Positions 18,901 to 28,171 are shown, counted from the stretch's first letter. The stretch is 64,000 nt of DNA from CAZGNZ01 sp964527215 (GCA_964527215.1 CAZGNZ010000017.1:1-64000); one strand, 5' to 3'. A program made the numbers and translations. Notes: generated from the letters alone by a model not told the origin.

Positions 18901-19480
18901 TGACGTCTTCCGCTGAAAGCCCGGTCATTTCACTGAAAGCCCTGTTCACCTCCAAAACCTTTCCGGCAAGTGAAACCAAAACGATACCGTCTCCGGCATT
19001 CTGGAAAAAACCGACATATTTTCGGTAAAGGGCTTCAAAATCCGGATCAGGCTGGTTACTTCTGTTCCGCTGGCTTTCGTGTTCATTCTGCATGACAGAC
19101 AGCCGCATCAGGGTCCTGATACCAGACCGCACTGCGCTGCGCGGGACTGGAACCGGGTAGATCAATTCTGGCTCTGCACCCGCCACTGCTTCTGTAAGTT
19201 CAGAATCCGCATCCCGGGGCATGAACACCGTTACAGGGATCAGTTCTGAAACTGGATTTTCAGAAAGCGTCTGCAGGTCCCTGACGACGTCCTCTGTTCC
19301 TGCATGAATGCGGACATCATAAAAGAGCAGGTTTGTTTTTTCTTTACCGGTCGAATTCAGGAATTGGTTCAGTGAAGTGACCCATTCTGTTTCAGAGGAC
19401 GAATCTGACACTTCCTGAACAATATCCGACAGCAGTTCCATCAGTTCAGAATCACCTGAAATCACTGCTGTGCGGCTCAT
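15989..19480 (-). CDS. Multi-PAS sensor histidine kinase with degenerate N-terminal receiver
   Basis: A 1163-aa soluble kinase. Residues 1-130 look like a receiver fold: ISGDSELMELL, a central LLFYDVR, and a late YPVPVP in place of the conserved KP. The paired acidic residues and the lysine are therefore missing. Six PAS-like modules follow (about 155-265, 270-390, 395-515, 515-635, 640-765 and 770-895), then a coiled linker. HisKA has H938 in GVAHELNQPL, and HATPase_c has NFMSNARYAV, DNGIGM and GEGTGLGLS. Its ATG overlaps the upstream kinase stop by 4 bp (ATGA), so the two are translationally coupled. No ligand is evident for any PAS domain. One PAS (about 515-635) carries a cysteine pair, RPCYD and GDC. 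Confidence 0.92.
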   Translation of the reverse strand: MSRTAVISGDSELMELLSDIVQEVSDSSSETEWVTSLNQFLNSTGKEKTNLLFYDVRIHAGTEDVVRDLQTLSENPVSELIPVTVFMPRDADSELTEAVAGAEPELIYPVPVPRSAVRSGIRTLMRLSVMQNEHESQRNRSNQPDPDFEALYRKYVGFFQNAGDGIVLVSLAGKVLEVNRAFSEMTGLSAEDVIDQSVFSLVRRHLSKAQIPGILKMVRQGLTGTAVPWFALEYNNRHLEIRTSMQNYKFGVIGIIRDVTDRIEYQEILEENEKKYRCLVEALPDAVGIHIDGKLVYCNPAALKLTGADNPEDLYGRPITDFIQQNSYEQVMDRIRRTLNEGIVMPSIAQKFINIQGQVLDVETSAVPFTYRNTPAVLSICRDISEKVNASKDLRWEKEKYHKMVDSMTDGIFLIDPEFRIVDINQTQLKLHKKLELNLNPIGENLFETYPMIDEKSRSEYQSIFRTGEKIIKTDRLNFNGETLITEIRKIPLFEDGRVCHIVTVIQDITEQSETHNALLRSEYEKAAILASIYKYIVFRDRKLNVVWTNHPSSEQKQAFDEMPTRPCYDEIINKNAISGDCDFQQVMETRTPVEIESICESDSKLYSVRIQPVIGRTGEVIGTVELVMDVTKQRQTENELRKEKEKVQTYLDIAGVIILILDCTGAVLQINRKGQEILELPRNEIVGKNWFNCFIEDSIRDKVHRDFQEIVTGKREPRPQYTNPITTREGFERIIAWRDSIIRDESGQITGTLSSGEDITDRWQAENQLRVQKTYFEKLFASSPDAIVLLDMNNSIIMANIRFIELFGYSRAELHGRCINDLIIPEGREAESLETTQVVLDGKLVEFETVRKNKNNQPIDVSVTGAPIILDNSQLAVYGIYRDITDRKQKEKELSNYQEHLQDLVEQRTKELQEKQAQLAHSGRLASLGEMATGVAHELNQPLSIIRAQAELLKMIYCKQDQGNEMDRDLDNIINEVERATRIIDHMRGFARKTMSYPELVDIADPVNGSLVFFREQFRVNDIDLKVEQEANLPKVRINPQKLEQVIVNFMSNARYAVDKMAENAGPGYQRIVTIRSFFSESEDSVVIEVADNGIGMSPDEKEHCIEPFFTTKEVGEGTGLGLSIVHNIIREFQGQLMVDSAPGNGTEFRIAIPAGIAPETN

Positions 19481-22400
19481 AATACCTTCCCTGAACCCTC
19501 TGGAATCAGATGGGATGAATAATCAGGAGGACAGGCCGGGAAACTGATACTGACTGTTGTGCCCTGGTTTTTTTTACTGCTGATATATATAGAACCACCG
19601 AATTCACGAACAATACTGTGAGAAATGGACAGACCCAATCCTGTTCCGACACCCACTTCTTTGGTGGTGAAAAAGGGTTCCATGCATTTCTGTTTTTCTT
19701 CCGGGTTCATTCCAATTCCATTGTCAACCACTTTTATGGTCACATAATTTGTGAATGAATTTTCAATCGTTGTCAAACAGATTTTCATTTCCGCTCGGTT
19801 CGTATCCCGGCTTTCCACAGCGTACCGGGCATTGGACATGAGGTTTACAATCACCTGTTCCAGTTTCTGAGGATCTATCAAAATCTGAGGGAGGTTGTCT
19901 GCCAGTGACAGCTCAAGCTGGATTCCGTGCGCCCGAAACTGTTCCTTGAAAAAAATGAGGGTCTGATTGAGAAGGAAATTTACATCGCAGGGATCGGCGG
20001 GCTGTCCCTCTTTCCGGGAAAAACTGCGCATTACACTGATAATTTTTGCAGCCCGGTCCACCTGATCCATAATTTTATCAAAATCCTTCAGTTGAGCCGG
20101 ACTCATCAAATTTCGGTTTTTACTTTGCAGGCGCAGCAGTTCTGCCTGCATTCGAATGATAGACAGGGGCTGATTGAGTTCATGGGCAACACCGGCAGCC
20201 ATTTCACCCAGAGCCACCAGCCGTCCGCTGTGGACCAGCTGAGCCTGATGTTCTTTCAGTTTTTTCTGTATCTCTTTCGCCTCTGTAATATCCATCAGGA
20301 AGGAGCGAATTTCGGCATGATCGGATTCGACATCCGGATAATATCGGGTTAATTCATAAATCCAGAAAATCCGGTCGTGATGCTGAATCCGGTATTCCTG
20401 TTCAAGCACTCCCTGGGGCTTTGAAAGATATTCCTTCAGTTTACCCTGGACCTCCGCGGAGTCATCAGGGAATACAAGTTCGCGCAGATCCAGGCCGCCT
20501 TCAAGAAATGCATTGCGTTCAAGTTCAAGCTGAGTAATATTCGGGGACACGTACCTCAAATGAGCCTGATCAGGCGGATTCCAGTCCCACTGGAATACAA
20601 TGATAGGTCCTTCAATGAATAAATCCCGTTCTCTCTCCAATTCCCTGTTGATTACATCCAGTTCTTCCGTCCGCTTCTGTACCAGATTTTTCAGATTCTG
20701 CTTTTGCCGGTTGATATACCGGGTGCGGAAATTAATGCTGCCAAGGATTATCAGAATCACTGCCAGGACCAGAAAAATTCTGAACGGTGCGGTTCTCCAG
20801 ATCGGCGGGTGTATCAGCACATTCAGCATAATCCCCTCATCGTTCCAGACACCGTCGTCATTGGAGGCCTTCACTCGAAATGTGTAGCTTCCTCCGGGCA
20901 GACTGGTATATGTGGCAATACGCCTGTTCCCGACGTAATTCCAATCCTTTTCAAACCCTTCCAGGTAGTAGGCATACAGGTTTCTTTCAGGCTGATTAAA
21001 AGACAGTGCCGAAAACTCAAATGAAATCACGTAGTCATCATAATTCAGTTCAATTGTATCCGTATGAAGGATTGATTTATGCAGGATTTCCCTGCCGTCA
21101 TCCATTTCCCCAATGGGGACCGGCTGATTAAACAGGCTGAATCCCGTGATTTTAACAGGCGGGCTGAACGGATTCAGCGTCACATCAAGCGGGTTGAAAG
21201 CATTGAGTCCGTTAATCCCGCCAAAATAGAATGTACCGCTGTCTCCTCTGTGATACGCACCGGCGTTGAACTCGTTGCTCTGCAGCCCATCTGATTTATT
21301 GAAATACCTGAACTGTCCGTCATCGGGATTCATTCGGCAGAGACCGTTGTTGGTACTCATCCACAAACATCCGCTGTCATCGCGAATTGTACCATAGACA
21401 ACATCGCTGGGAAGCCCGGAAAAGGTTGTATAGGTATCAAATATTCCGCTGATGGGGTCCAGCCGGATCAGCCCTCCGCCATACGTGCCAATCCACAGCA
21501 TCGTACCGTCATTGTAGAGGGAAAGAACATCATGACTGCGTTCTGCACGGAGATATTTTCGCTGAAAGTTATGGTGTATCAAATGGCCCGGCTGTTCGGG
21601 AGTCATTTCAAAAACCCCACGGCTGTTGGTGCCGATCCAATAATGTCCGTTCTGATCCTGGGTCATGCAGGTGACGCCATATTTCAGCGGGGAATCAGCT
21701 GTTCCCGGATCGGAGGGATAATTCCACCAAAGCCCGGCCTCGGGCTGGTAACGCGAGATACCCCTTCCTGTGGACATCCACAAGGTGTTTTCATTATCCT
21801 CAAAAATATGATACACGCTGTTATCCAGAAGACTGTTTGGATTTTTCGGCTGATGGAAAAAACGCTGAAATGAATCCGTCTCGGGCTGATACCGATTTAA
21901 ACCGTTGTCAGTTGCAACCCATATGGATTGGTCACGACTCTGGTAAATAAACCAGATTACATCAGAACTGACGGTGGTGGAATCCTCCGGAATATGGGTT
22001 TTGGTTTTAAACTCATCCGTACCAGATTCCAGAATATTGATACCGCCGAAAGTGCCGACCCAAAGCGACCCGTCTGACATCTCAAACATGGTGTAAACAT
22101 GCTTGTCAGTAAGCAGATCGGGATTTCGAGGTGTGTTGTGAAATACCTTGAATTTTCGGGCGTGGGGGGCATAATAGCTGAGACCGGATCCAATTGTTCC
22201 AAACCAGACAATTCCCTCTGCATCTTCAAAAATGGTCAGTATGACATCCCCGCAGATGGTGGAACCATCGTAGGGATCATGAAAAAAACGCGTGAAGGTT
22301 CCCTGCTCCCGGTTCAGGATATTCAGACCGTCGGAGGTCGCTATCCAGAATATTCCCCTGCTGTCTTCAAAGAAATTATAAACATAATTACAGCTCAGCG

Positions 22401-23208
22401 ATGTCTCATCACCGGGATCATTCAGATAACTCTGAAATCCATCCGTCTCAGGCAGATAGCGGCTGATTCCCCCATTTTCAGTGCCAATCCAGAGATTCTT
22501 CTGACGATCAGAATACACACAATAGATGGAATTATCCTGAACAGCATTGGGGTTTCCCGGGTCTGCCGGGTAATGGATGAATGTACTGTCAACAGGATTG
22601 AACCGGTCCAGCCCATTACTGGTCCCGATCCACAGGTTTCCGGCAGAATCAAAACTCAGGGTTGTGACAAGGTCTGAAATCAGGCTGCCCGGATCATCAT
22701 CCCGGTGCCGGAATCTTCGAGCGGTGTTCCGATTGGTGTCAAGACATGCAAGACCGCCGTCAACAGAAGCAATCCACAGTGTACCGTCTTCATCCTCCGC
22801 CATCCACCAGATCGATTTTCCGGTTTGTCCCTGGAGACTGTCGGAATCGCTGGAATACCGGATGAATGACTCCCTTTCAGGATCATATCGGTTCATCCCT
22901 CCCCATTGAGTTCCCAGCCACATGCGGGATTTTCGGTCCATAAAGATATGAAACACAGACAGATGACTGAGTGTTGTTGAATCGCCGTATTCCGGCGTAA
23001 ACACTTTGAACTGCTGACCGTCATAGCGGTTGAGACCTTCCTCTGTTCCAAACCAGAGAAAGCCGCTGGAATCTTGATTTATGGCGTAAATGGTATTCTG
23101 GGAAAGGCCGTCATCAATATTGACATGTTTAAATTCAATATCCCTGTATTGCCCGGCAGCAACAGATAACAAGCAAAATATGAGCCCAATTCCAAACGTC
23201 TTATTCAT
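19477..23208 (-). CDS. Membrane sensor histidine kinase with periplasmic two-component beta-propeller and Y_Y_Y domain
   Basis: A 1243-aa protein. A signal peptide (residues 1-19, GIGLIFCLLSVAAG) is followed by about 14 propeller blades with repeated WIGT and NRYDP motifs (about 25-720). A Y_Y_Y-type beta-sandwich (about 740-805) and one transmembrane helix (about 815-835) come next. The cytoplasmic part has a coiled coil, PAS (about 880-985), HisKA with H1009 in GVAHELNQPL, and HATPase_c. The sensor resembles the polysaccharide-sensing hybrid two-component systems of Bacteroidetes. Unlike them, it has no receiver or AraC-type DNA-binding domain and no adjacent polysaccharide utilisation genes. 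The four-base overlap with the downstream multi-PAS kinase suggests a working pair. Confidence 0.93.
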   Translation of the reverse strand: MNKTFGIGLIFCLLSVAAGQYRDIEFKHVNIDDGLSQNTIYAINQDSSGFLWFGTEEGLNRYDGQQFKVFTPEYGDSTTLSHLSVFHIFMDRKSRMWLGTQWGGMNRYDPERESFIRYSSDSDSLQGQTGKSIWWMAEDEDGTLWIASVDGGLACLDTNRNTARRFRHRDDDPGSLISDLVTTLSFDSAGNLWIGTSNGLDRFNPVDSTFIHYPADPGNPNAVQDNSIYCVYSDRQKNLWIGTENGGISRYLPETDGFQSYLNDPGDETSLSCNYVYNFFEDSRGIFWIATSDGLNILNREQGTFTRFFHDPYDGSTICGDVILTIFEDAEGIVWFGTIGSGLSYYAPHARKFKVFHNTPRNPDLLTDKHVYTMFEMSDGSLWVGTFGGINILESGTDEFKTKTHIPEDSTTVSSDVIWFIYQSRDQSIWVATDNGLNRYQPETDSFQRFFHQPKNPNSLLDNSVYHIFEDNENTLWMSTGRGISRYQPEAGLWWNYPSDPGTADSPLKYGVTCMTQDQNGHYWIGTNSRGVFEMTPEQPGHLIHHNFQRKYLRAERSHDVLSLYNDGTMLWIGTYGGGLIRLDPISGIFDTYTTFSGLPSDVVYGTIRDDSGCLWMSTNNGLCRMNPDDGQFRYFNKSDGLQSNEFNAGAYHRGDSGTFYFGGINGLNAFNPLDVTLNPFSPPVKITGFSLFNQPVPIGEMDDGREILHKSILHTDTIELNYDDYVISFEFSALSFNQPERNLYAYYLEGFEKDWNYVGNRRIATYTSLPGGSYTFRVKASNDDGVWNDEGIMLNVLIHPPIWRTAPFRIFLVLAVILIILGSINFRTRYINRQKQNLKNLVQKRTEELDVINRELERERDLFIEGPIIVFQWDWNPPDQAHLRYVSPNITQLELERNAFLEGGLDLRELVFPDDSAEVQGKLKEYLSKPQGVLEQEYRIQHHDRIFWIYELTRYYPDVESDHAEIRSFLMDITEAKEIQKKLKEHQAQLVHSGRLVALGEMAAGVAHELNQPLSIIRMQAELLRLQSKNRNLMSPAQLKDFDKIMDQVDRAAKIISVMRSFSRKEGQPADPCDVNFLLNQTLIFFKEQFRAHGIQLELSLADNLPQILIDPQKLEQVIVNLMSNARYAVESRDTNRAEMKICLTTIENSFTNYVTIKVVDNGIGMNPEEKQKCMEPFFTTKEVGVGTGLGLSISHSIVREFGGSIYISSKKNQGTTVSISFPACPPDYSSHLIPEGSGKVL

Positions 23209-23419
23209 AAACAGGCAATTATAAAATCAAAAACTGCAGAACCTACATACTGCACTGCAGCAGGAAATCAGCGTGTAAAAACAGTGACGATGTATTATGG
23301 ATTAAGGGGGGAGCCTAATTTAACGGTATTCGATTTATTAAAACCACAAGAAGATTTCTCGAACCTGAAATCCGCACATTCGGCCGCAGCGTTTATAAAT
23401 CAGCCGACCCATTGCTGCC

Positions 23420-23541
23420 CCGCATATTTCTCGAAAATATGCATGCGTAAAATGCTTCGCATATTCCGGACGATAGTATATCTGGTCGATTCTGTTTCAA
23501 TTACGCTCGATATCTGTTCTCATTTTACTGTCCGTACAATG
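23420..23541 (-). repeat. Dispersed palindromic intergenic repeat (family 2), inverted copy
   Basis: Read on the minus strand, it shows GATATCGAGCGTAATTGAAA, then a GACCAGAT block and ATCGTCCGGAATATGCGAAG. The shared GCATTTTACGCAT motif follows. This is the same order as the copy near 8528-8690. The ends are less certain than the core. Confidence 0.6.
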
Positions 23542-23687
23542 TCGATGAATTTCCCTGCTGCAGGAAAAGAACCAGAGTAATACGTGCTGCAGATCAATTT
23601 TATCTCGATTGAATCCGTCAGTGGGCGGATTTTTAATCCGTCTCCTGACGGACAAGTGTAACTGGGTGCATTCCCCGCCGCTTGTTT

Positions 23688-23780
23688 GAAATCCGCCATT
23701 TGGCGTGGCGGCGAAATAAAAAATGATTATATCACTAATGATACCCCGTCCCGTCGGCTGACGGGCGGGGAAATTCATTA
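23688..23780 (+). repeat. 93-bp intergenic repeat (family 3), copy 1
   Basis: Starts with AAATCCGCCATTTGGCGTGG and ends with GACGGGCGGGGAAATTCATT. It holds two hairpins: CCGCCA...GGCGG near the start and CCCGTCGGCTGACGGG near the end. A second copy of the same length lies at 32953-33045, with a more diverged middle. Confidence 0.75.
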
Positions 23781-23874
23781 TTTCTATGTGTGAGATTCAG
23801 TAAACCATTGTTGAAATCCGTCTGTGATCGAGAGCGGATCAGGTGTATTTTGGACAGACTGGTGTGATCCGGTT

Positions 23875-26800
23875 TCAGCTGCTTTCCGGAATGGGTATTT
23901 TGAGCTGTACCGAAGTACCGGACATGGGTTTACTTTTAATTTTCAGGCTGCCGTTAAAATCAGCCATGAGGTTTTGAACAATTGTAAGTCCCAAACCGGT
24001 ACCTTTGGATTGGCTTTTGGTTGTAAAAAAGGAATCCCGGCAGTGTTTGAGTTCATTTTCATCCATGCCAATCCCATTATCTGAAATTTCAAGATAGCTG
24101 CAGCGGGATTCAGGATCAAAGCGTGCAATAATTTCAATTTCCATCTGATAGCTTTTTTCAGCCACGCTTTTTCGCTGTTCCACTGCATGCCGGGCGTTGG
24201 AGAGGAAATTCACGACGATCTGCTCAAACCGGACAGGGTTGACGGGAATCAGCGGAATGTCATTTGGAAGACTTGTTTTGAAAATAATGCCGTGATTGCG
24301 GAACTGTTCACGGAAAAACATCAGGCTGTCGCGAATAGGAAAGACGATATTGATCGGATCCTGATGTTCAGCTGCCATGGTTGAAAAAGTACGGGCATGT
24401 TCCATGATCTCCTGTGCCCGGTCAGCCTGTTTCATAATGTTCTGGCAGGTTTCCAGTATGTCCGTTTTCGGCGGAATATTTTTGTTCAGATTTAATTTCA
24501 GACATTCCGCCTCTCCACGGACAATTGAGAGAGGCTGATTCAGTTCGTGGGCAATCCCTGCTGCCATTTCACCCAGCAGCGCCAGTCTTCCGGTATGAGC
24601 CAGTTTGGTTTCCTGCTTCTGGAGCTCCATTTGGGCATACTTCAGTTCCGAAACATCCATGAAAAAACTGTTAAACACCTGAGCATCAGACTGCTGGGCG
24701 TCTTCGTGGATACGAACCTGAAAATATATCCAGCGCTCATCGGAGTTGGGAAGAATCACTTTCACTTCATTTTCCAGCACTGACAGCTGACCCTCCTGCA
24801 GTTCACGGATGCCATTTTTCAGACGTTCATAGTCTTCCGGAAACAGCAGGGTGTCATAGGAGAATTTTGCCTGCAGCACATCTTCCGGCATTACACCAAA
24901 CTGAAAAATGTTGGGGGAGGCATAGGTGGCTTTCACCGGCTTGCCGGGCTTCAGCTCCCAGTTGATCACCGCAACCGGTCCGGTAAGAAATAAATCCCGT
25001 TCAGCTTCAATGAGTTTCTTTGATTCATTCAGCTCAGCGGTACGCTGCATCACCATTTCTTCCAGCTGCTGCTTATACCGCTGCAGTTCCTCCTCTGCAC
25101 GTTTCTGAGCAGTCACATTTCGGGAAATGCCGACCATCCCCTGAATTTGACCCTTCCTGTCTCTGACCGGGACTTTGGTTGCCGTAACCCACAAATCATG
25201 ATTTCTGGGACCCTTCAGTTTCTCAAGCTTGTTGATTACGGGTCTTCCGGTCCTAAACAGCTCCAGTTCATCAGTAAGCATCGCCTCAGCCGTCTGGTTT
25301 TCAAAAAAATCAAAATCAGACTTGCCGACAGCCTCCAGCGGTGATTTCACTCCAAGAACCCGTGCCTGCGCGTTGTTGATCAGTGTAAACCGGCTGTATT
25401 TGTCTTTAAAATATATAGTATCCGGTATGTTTTCCATCAAGGCATCCAGCAGTCCCCTGGCGGATGTCTCTTCCTGCTCCGGCGTCAGCAAATACACAAC
25501 CACCGCAGCATTGATAACGGTTGATTTATCATTGGCTGCCGGCTGAAACCGGCATTCCAGACGTCCGATGAATTCCGATTCGGCAGGCAGCGGAACCAGT
25601 ACCCTGGATGATTCACCTTCAAAGCAGCGTTTCAGGTGCTGCAGCCAGAAGGACTGATAATCCTGAGTGATAAAATCAAGCAGATGATGTCCTTCCACCG
25701 GACTTTTGGAAAACAGATCGTAACCGAAAGGCTGCTGAGCAGACAGCATCTTGATCTGATATTCGTCATCCAGCAATAAAAACATCAGATTGAAATTTTC
25801 CAGGACATCGCCAAGGATTTTCTGCCAAAACTGAGACTGGCCTTCCGGTGATATCTGAACTTCTCTTGCAATGCCCATAATTCCCGCCGGCTGATTATTT
25901 TCATAAATAATCGTACTCCAGATTTCCACAAGAATGGACCTTTTGCTCCCGGTGATCATTCGATACTGCTCCACCCGGGTCTGAAAACCGGTCTGCCGTA
26001 TTTGAGTCAGCATCACCAGCGAACGGGATAGATCAGATGGATGTATCAAATCCCGATAGCTGAGTTTTTTGAACTTTTCACCGTCATATTCAAACAGTGC
26101 CTGTGCAGCAGGATTGGCATCCACGAAGTTACCGTCAAGATCATGGATAAACAGGGGAGTCGGGGTGTTTTCAAACAGATTTTGGTGATTTTGGCTTTTT
26201 GCCTGGAGATTTTTCCGAATAAACTGGCGGTCGGTTGCATCCTGAAAAGAGATCAGCAGCAGCGGTTCGCCGTCAATAATCACTGATCTGGCGGTCAGCT
26301 CCATGGGAATGTCTTCTCCCTGTCCGGTTTTCAACACCCAGTTGAAAACGTGCTGCTCTTTTTTTCTGGCCACCCCAAGCTGTTTCTGTAAGTTGCGGGA
26401 GTCATCATCATTCTGAATGAACTGCAATGGAGTCAGGTCTGATATTTTCTGATGAATCAAATCCTGGCAATCCTGGAACCCCAGTCTGCTGACAGCAGCA
26501 GGATTGCATTCAATAATACTGTCTCCTTCCAGAAGCAGCATCGGGCGATCTGACTGATTAAAAATCTGTCTGTATTTATCTTCGGCTTTTTGAAGCTTGT
26601 TTTCCTGAATCCGTTTACTGAGACAGCCGGAAATGCTTTCATGCAGCATTTCAAAGGAAACGGGTTTTCTAAAATAGTTCGATGCTCCCAGCCGGACGGC
26701 TTGAATAGCGGTATCGATATCTCCATGGCCGGTGACAACAATGGTCTGAAGGCTGGGCTGAATTTCCTTAGCCTTGCGGATCAGTTCAATTCCATCCATT

Positions 26801-26988
26801 CCCGGCATGCGGATATCCGCCACCATTACATCATACTGCTGTTTCCGAAGACATTCAAGGGCATCGGAACCGGAATGCGCCATGTCAATCTGGTAATTGC
26901 CGGAATAGTGCAGCAATCCTTTCTTTACCAGTCCGCACAGACTGACTTCATCATCGGTTAAAAGTACATGAGCTGAATCGTGGATCAT
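23875..26988 (-). CDS. Receiver-PAS-histidine kinase (REC N-terminal, multi-PAS)
   Basis: A 1037-aa soluble protein that begins with a complete receiver domain (about 1-125): acidic pair in LLTDDE, phosphoacceptor Asp in VADIRMPGMDG, threonine in VTGHG and lysine in RKPVSF. PAS modules follow at about 135-250, 260-385, 390-520, 525-650 and 680-790. HisKA has H814 in GIAHELNQPLS, and HATPase_c carries DNGIGM and KGTGLGL. A receiver in front of a kinase suggests that another kinase controls it. The PAS next to the DHp matches the one in the propeller kinase, and its receiver closely matches that of the GGDEF protein at 42405. No clear Shine-Dalgarno sequence precedes the ATG. Confidence 0.93.
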   Translation of the reverse strand: MIHDSAHVLLTDDEVSLCGLVKKGLLHYSGNYQIDMAHSGSDALECLRKQQYDVMVADIRMPGMDGIELIRKAKEIQPSLQTIVVTGHGDIDTAIQAVRLGASNYFRKPVSFEMLHESISGCLSKRIQENKLQKAEDKYRQIFNQSDRPMLLLEGDSIIECNPAAVSRLGFQDCQDLIHQKISDLTPLQFIQNDDDSRNLQKQLGVARKKEQHVFNWVLKTGQGEDIPMELTARSVIIDGEPLLLISFQDATDRQFIRKNLQAKSQNHQNLFENTPTPLFIHDLDGNFVDANPAAQALFEYDGEKFKKLSYRDLIHPSDLSRSLVMLTQIRQTGFQTRVEQYRMITGSKRSILVEIWSTIIYENNQPAGIMGIAREVQISPEGQSQFWQKILGDVLENFNLMFLLLDDEYQIKMLSAQQPFGYDLFSKSPVEGHHLLDFITQDYQSFWLQHLKRCFEGESSRVLVPLPAESEFIGRLECRFQPAANDKSTVINAAVVVYLLTPEQEETSARGLLDALMENIPDTIYFKDKYSRFTLINNAQARVLGVKSPLEAVGKSDFDFFENQTAEAMLTDELELFRTGRPVINKLEKLKGPRNHDLWVTATKVPVRDRKGQIQGMVGISRNVTAQKRAEEELQRYKQQLEEMVMQRTAELNESKKLIEAERDLFLTGPVAVINWELKPGKPVKATYASPNIFQFGVMPEDVLQAKFSYDTLLFPEDYERLKNGIRELQEGQLSVLENEVKVILPNSDERWIYFQVRIHEDAQQSDAQVFNSFFMDVSELKYAQMELQKQETKLAHTGRLALLGEMAAGIAHELNQPLSIVRGEAECLKLNLNKNIPPKTDILETCQNIMKQADRAQEIMEHARTFSTMAAEHQDPINIVFPIRDSLMFFREQFRNHGIIFKTSLPNDIPLIPVNPVRFEQIVVNFLSNARHAVEQRKSVAEKSYQMEIEIIARFDPESRCSYLEISDNGIGMDENELKHCRDSFFTTKSQSKGTGLGLTIVQNLMADFNGSLKIKSKPMSGTSVQLKIPIPESS

Positions 26989-27086
26989 AATAAGATATTC
27001 GGACTATTGACGTATTTGCATGACTGGAGGCGGTCGGTTTTCGCAGATGCTGTTCAATCCAATTCAATAAAAGTCGGCGTGAACCA

Positions 27087-28058
27087 TCAGATCACTCCAA
27101 CCACCTTACCGACAAAGAACACATACAGGATGACCAGCAACCAGCCTTCCCATTGGGTAATCTGCTTATCCTGGGTGATGAAAAGGTACAAAACCGTGGC
27201 AATAATCATTGTAGGCAGACCGAAAGTGAGAATGGAGCTTGATATGATCAGAGGACCAATTAATGCCGGCACACCCATCACGGCGCATGAATTAAAAATA
27301 TTGGATCCCAGTACGTTGCCCACTGCGATCTCAGATTTGCCCTTTCGCGCTGCCTGCATGCTCACCACCAGTTCAGGCAGGGAAGTTCCCAAAGCCATCA
27401 CCGTAATCGCAATGATTTCCTTTCCTACATTGAGAAGTTCTGACAGTTCAATGATGGCCTTGATGGTCCATTCAGCGCTAAAATAGATCACGACAGAAGA
27501 TCCAATCAGCATAAGGATGTTTTTCAACTCCAGTTTCTGATTGGTTTTCAAATCCTTTTCCAGGTCTTTGATTACATCGGTTTCGTCGTGTGCTTCTTCC
27601 TGTTTTATCGTATATAAAAAATAAATTACCAGCATGATCAGCAGCAGCAGGGCTTCCGGGATTGTCACCGTACCGTCCCAGATGATGAGTCCCAGCAGAA
27701 AAGCTGTGCCGATAAACAGGGGCAGATCCACATTAATCAATTCAAAACTGATCCTGATTTTCTTTCCAACGATGGCTGTCACCCCAAGCACCAGAAAAAT
27801 ATTGGTAATATTCGACCCAATCACATTGCCTGCAACCACTTCAGATGAGTTCTGGCTGACCGCAAAAAGGGAAGATATCAGTTCAGGGAGGGAGGTTCCG
27901 ATGGATACGATGGTGACCCCGACAACAAACGGCGGGATTCCAAGTACAATTCCGATTTTTTCAGCAGCAATGGTAAAATAATCAGACGCTTTGATTAAAA
28001 ATGTCAGGCTGATAATGAATATTATTGACCACAGAAATATTGGACCCATGTTGTTCAC
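27087..28058 (-). CDS. Calcium/sodium antiporter (CaCA family)
   Basis: A 323-aa inner-membrane cation exchanger with two inverted halves. Each half has the alpha-repeat signature: GTSLPEL with GNVIGSN in the first half, and GTSLPEL with GNVLGSN in the second. These repeats line the ion path in the family, which usually exports Ca2+ in exchange for Na+ or H+. About ten hydrophobic segments are visible, and the central cytoplasmic loop is short and charged. It is the last gene of a minus-strand series starting at threonine aldolase. No regulatory domain is present. Confidence 0.93.
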   Translation of the reverse strand: MNNMGPIFLWSIIFIISLTFLIKASDYFTIAAEKIGIVLGIPPFVVGVTIVSIGTSLPELISSLFAVSQNSSEVVAGNVIGSNITNIFLVLGVTAIVGKKIRISFELINVDLPLFIGTAFLLGLIIWDGTVTIPEALLLLIMLVIYFLYTIKQEEAHDETDVIKDLEKDLKTNQKLELKNILMLIGSSVVIYFSAEWTIKAIIELSELLNVGKEIIAITVMALGTSLPELVVSMQAARKGKSEIAVGNVLGSNIFNSCAVMGVPALIGPLIISSSILTFGLPTMIIATVLYLFITQDKQITQWEGWLLVILYVFFVGKVVGVI

Positions 28059-28171
28059 TTGTTATTTTGATTTGATGAGAGGATGCCCGATTTGATAGCA
28101 TTATTTTACGGATATTTATGGAATACGTGAAAGGAGAAACAGAACTTCGGATTGGACCTGAAAACGGGTCG

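Larger units (their letters stand above)
23209..23874. other. Repeat-bearing intergenic region between two kinase genes
   Basis: A 666-bp gap with no credible gene. It contains an inverted copy of the family 2 palindromic repeat (about 23420-23541), short direct and inverted AATCCGTC/GACGGA segments (about 23613-23655) and a 93-bp family 3 repeat (23688-23780). A promoter for the propeller kinase is expected near 23209-23300 but none stands out. Confidence 0.65.
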
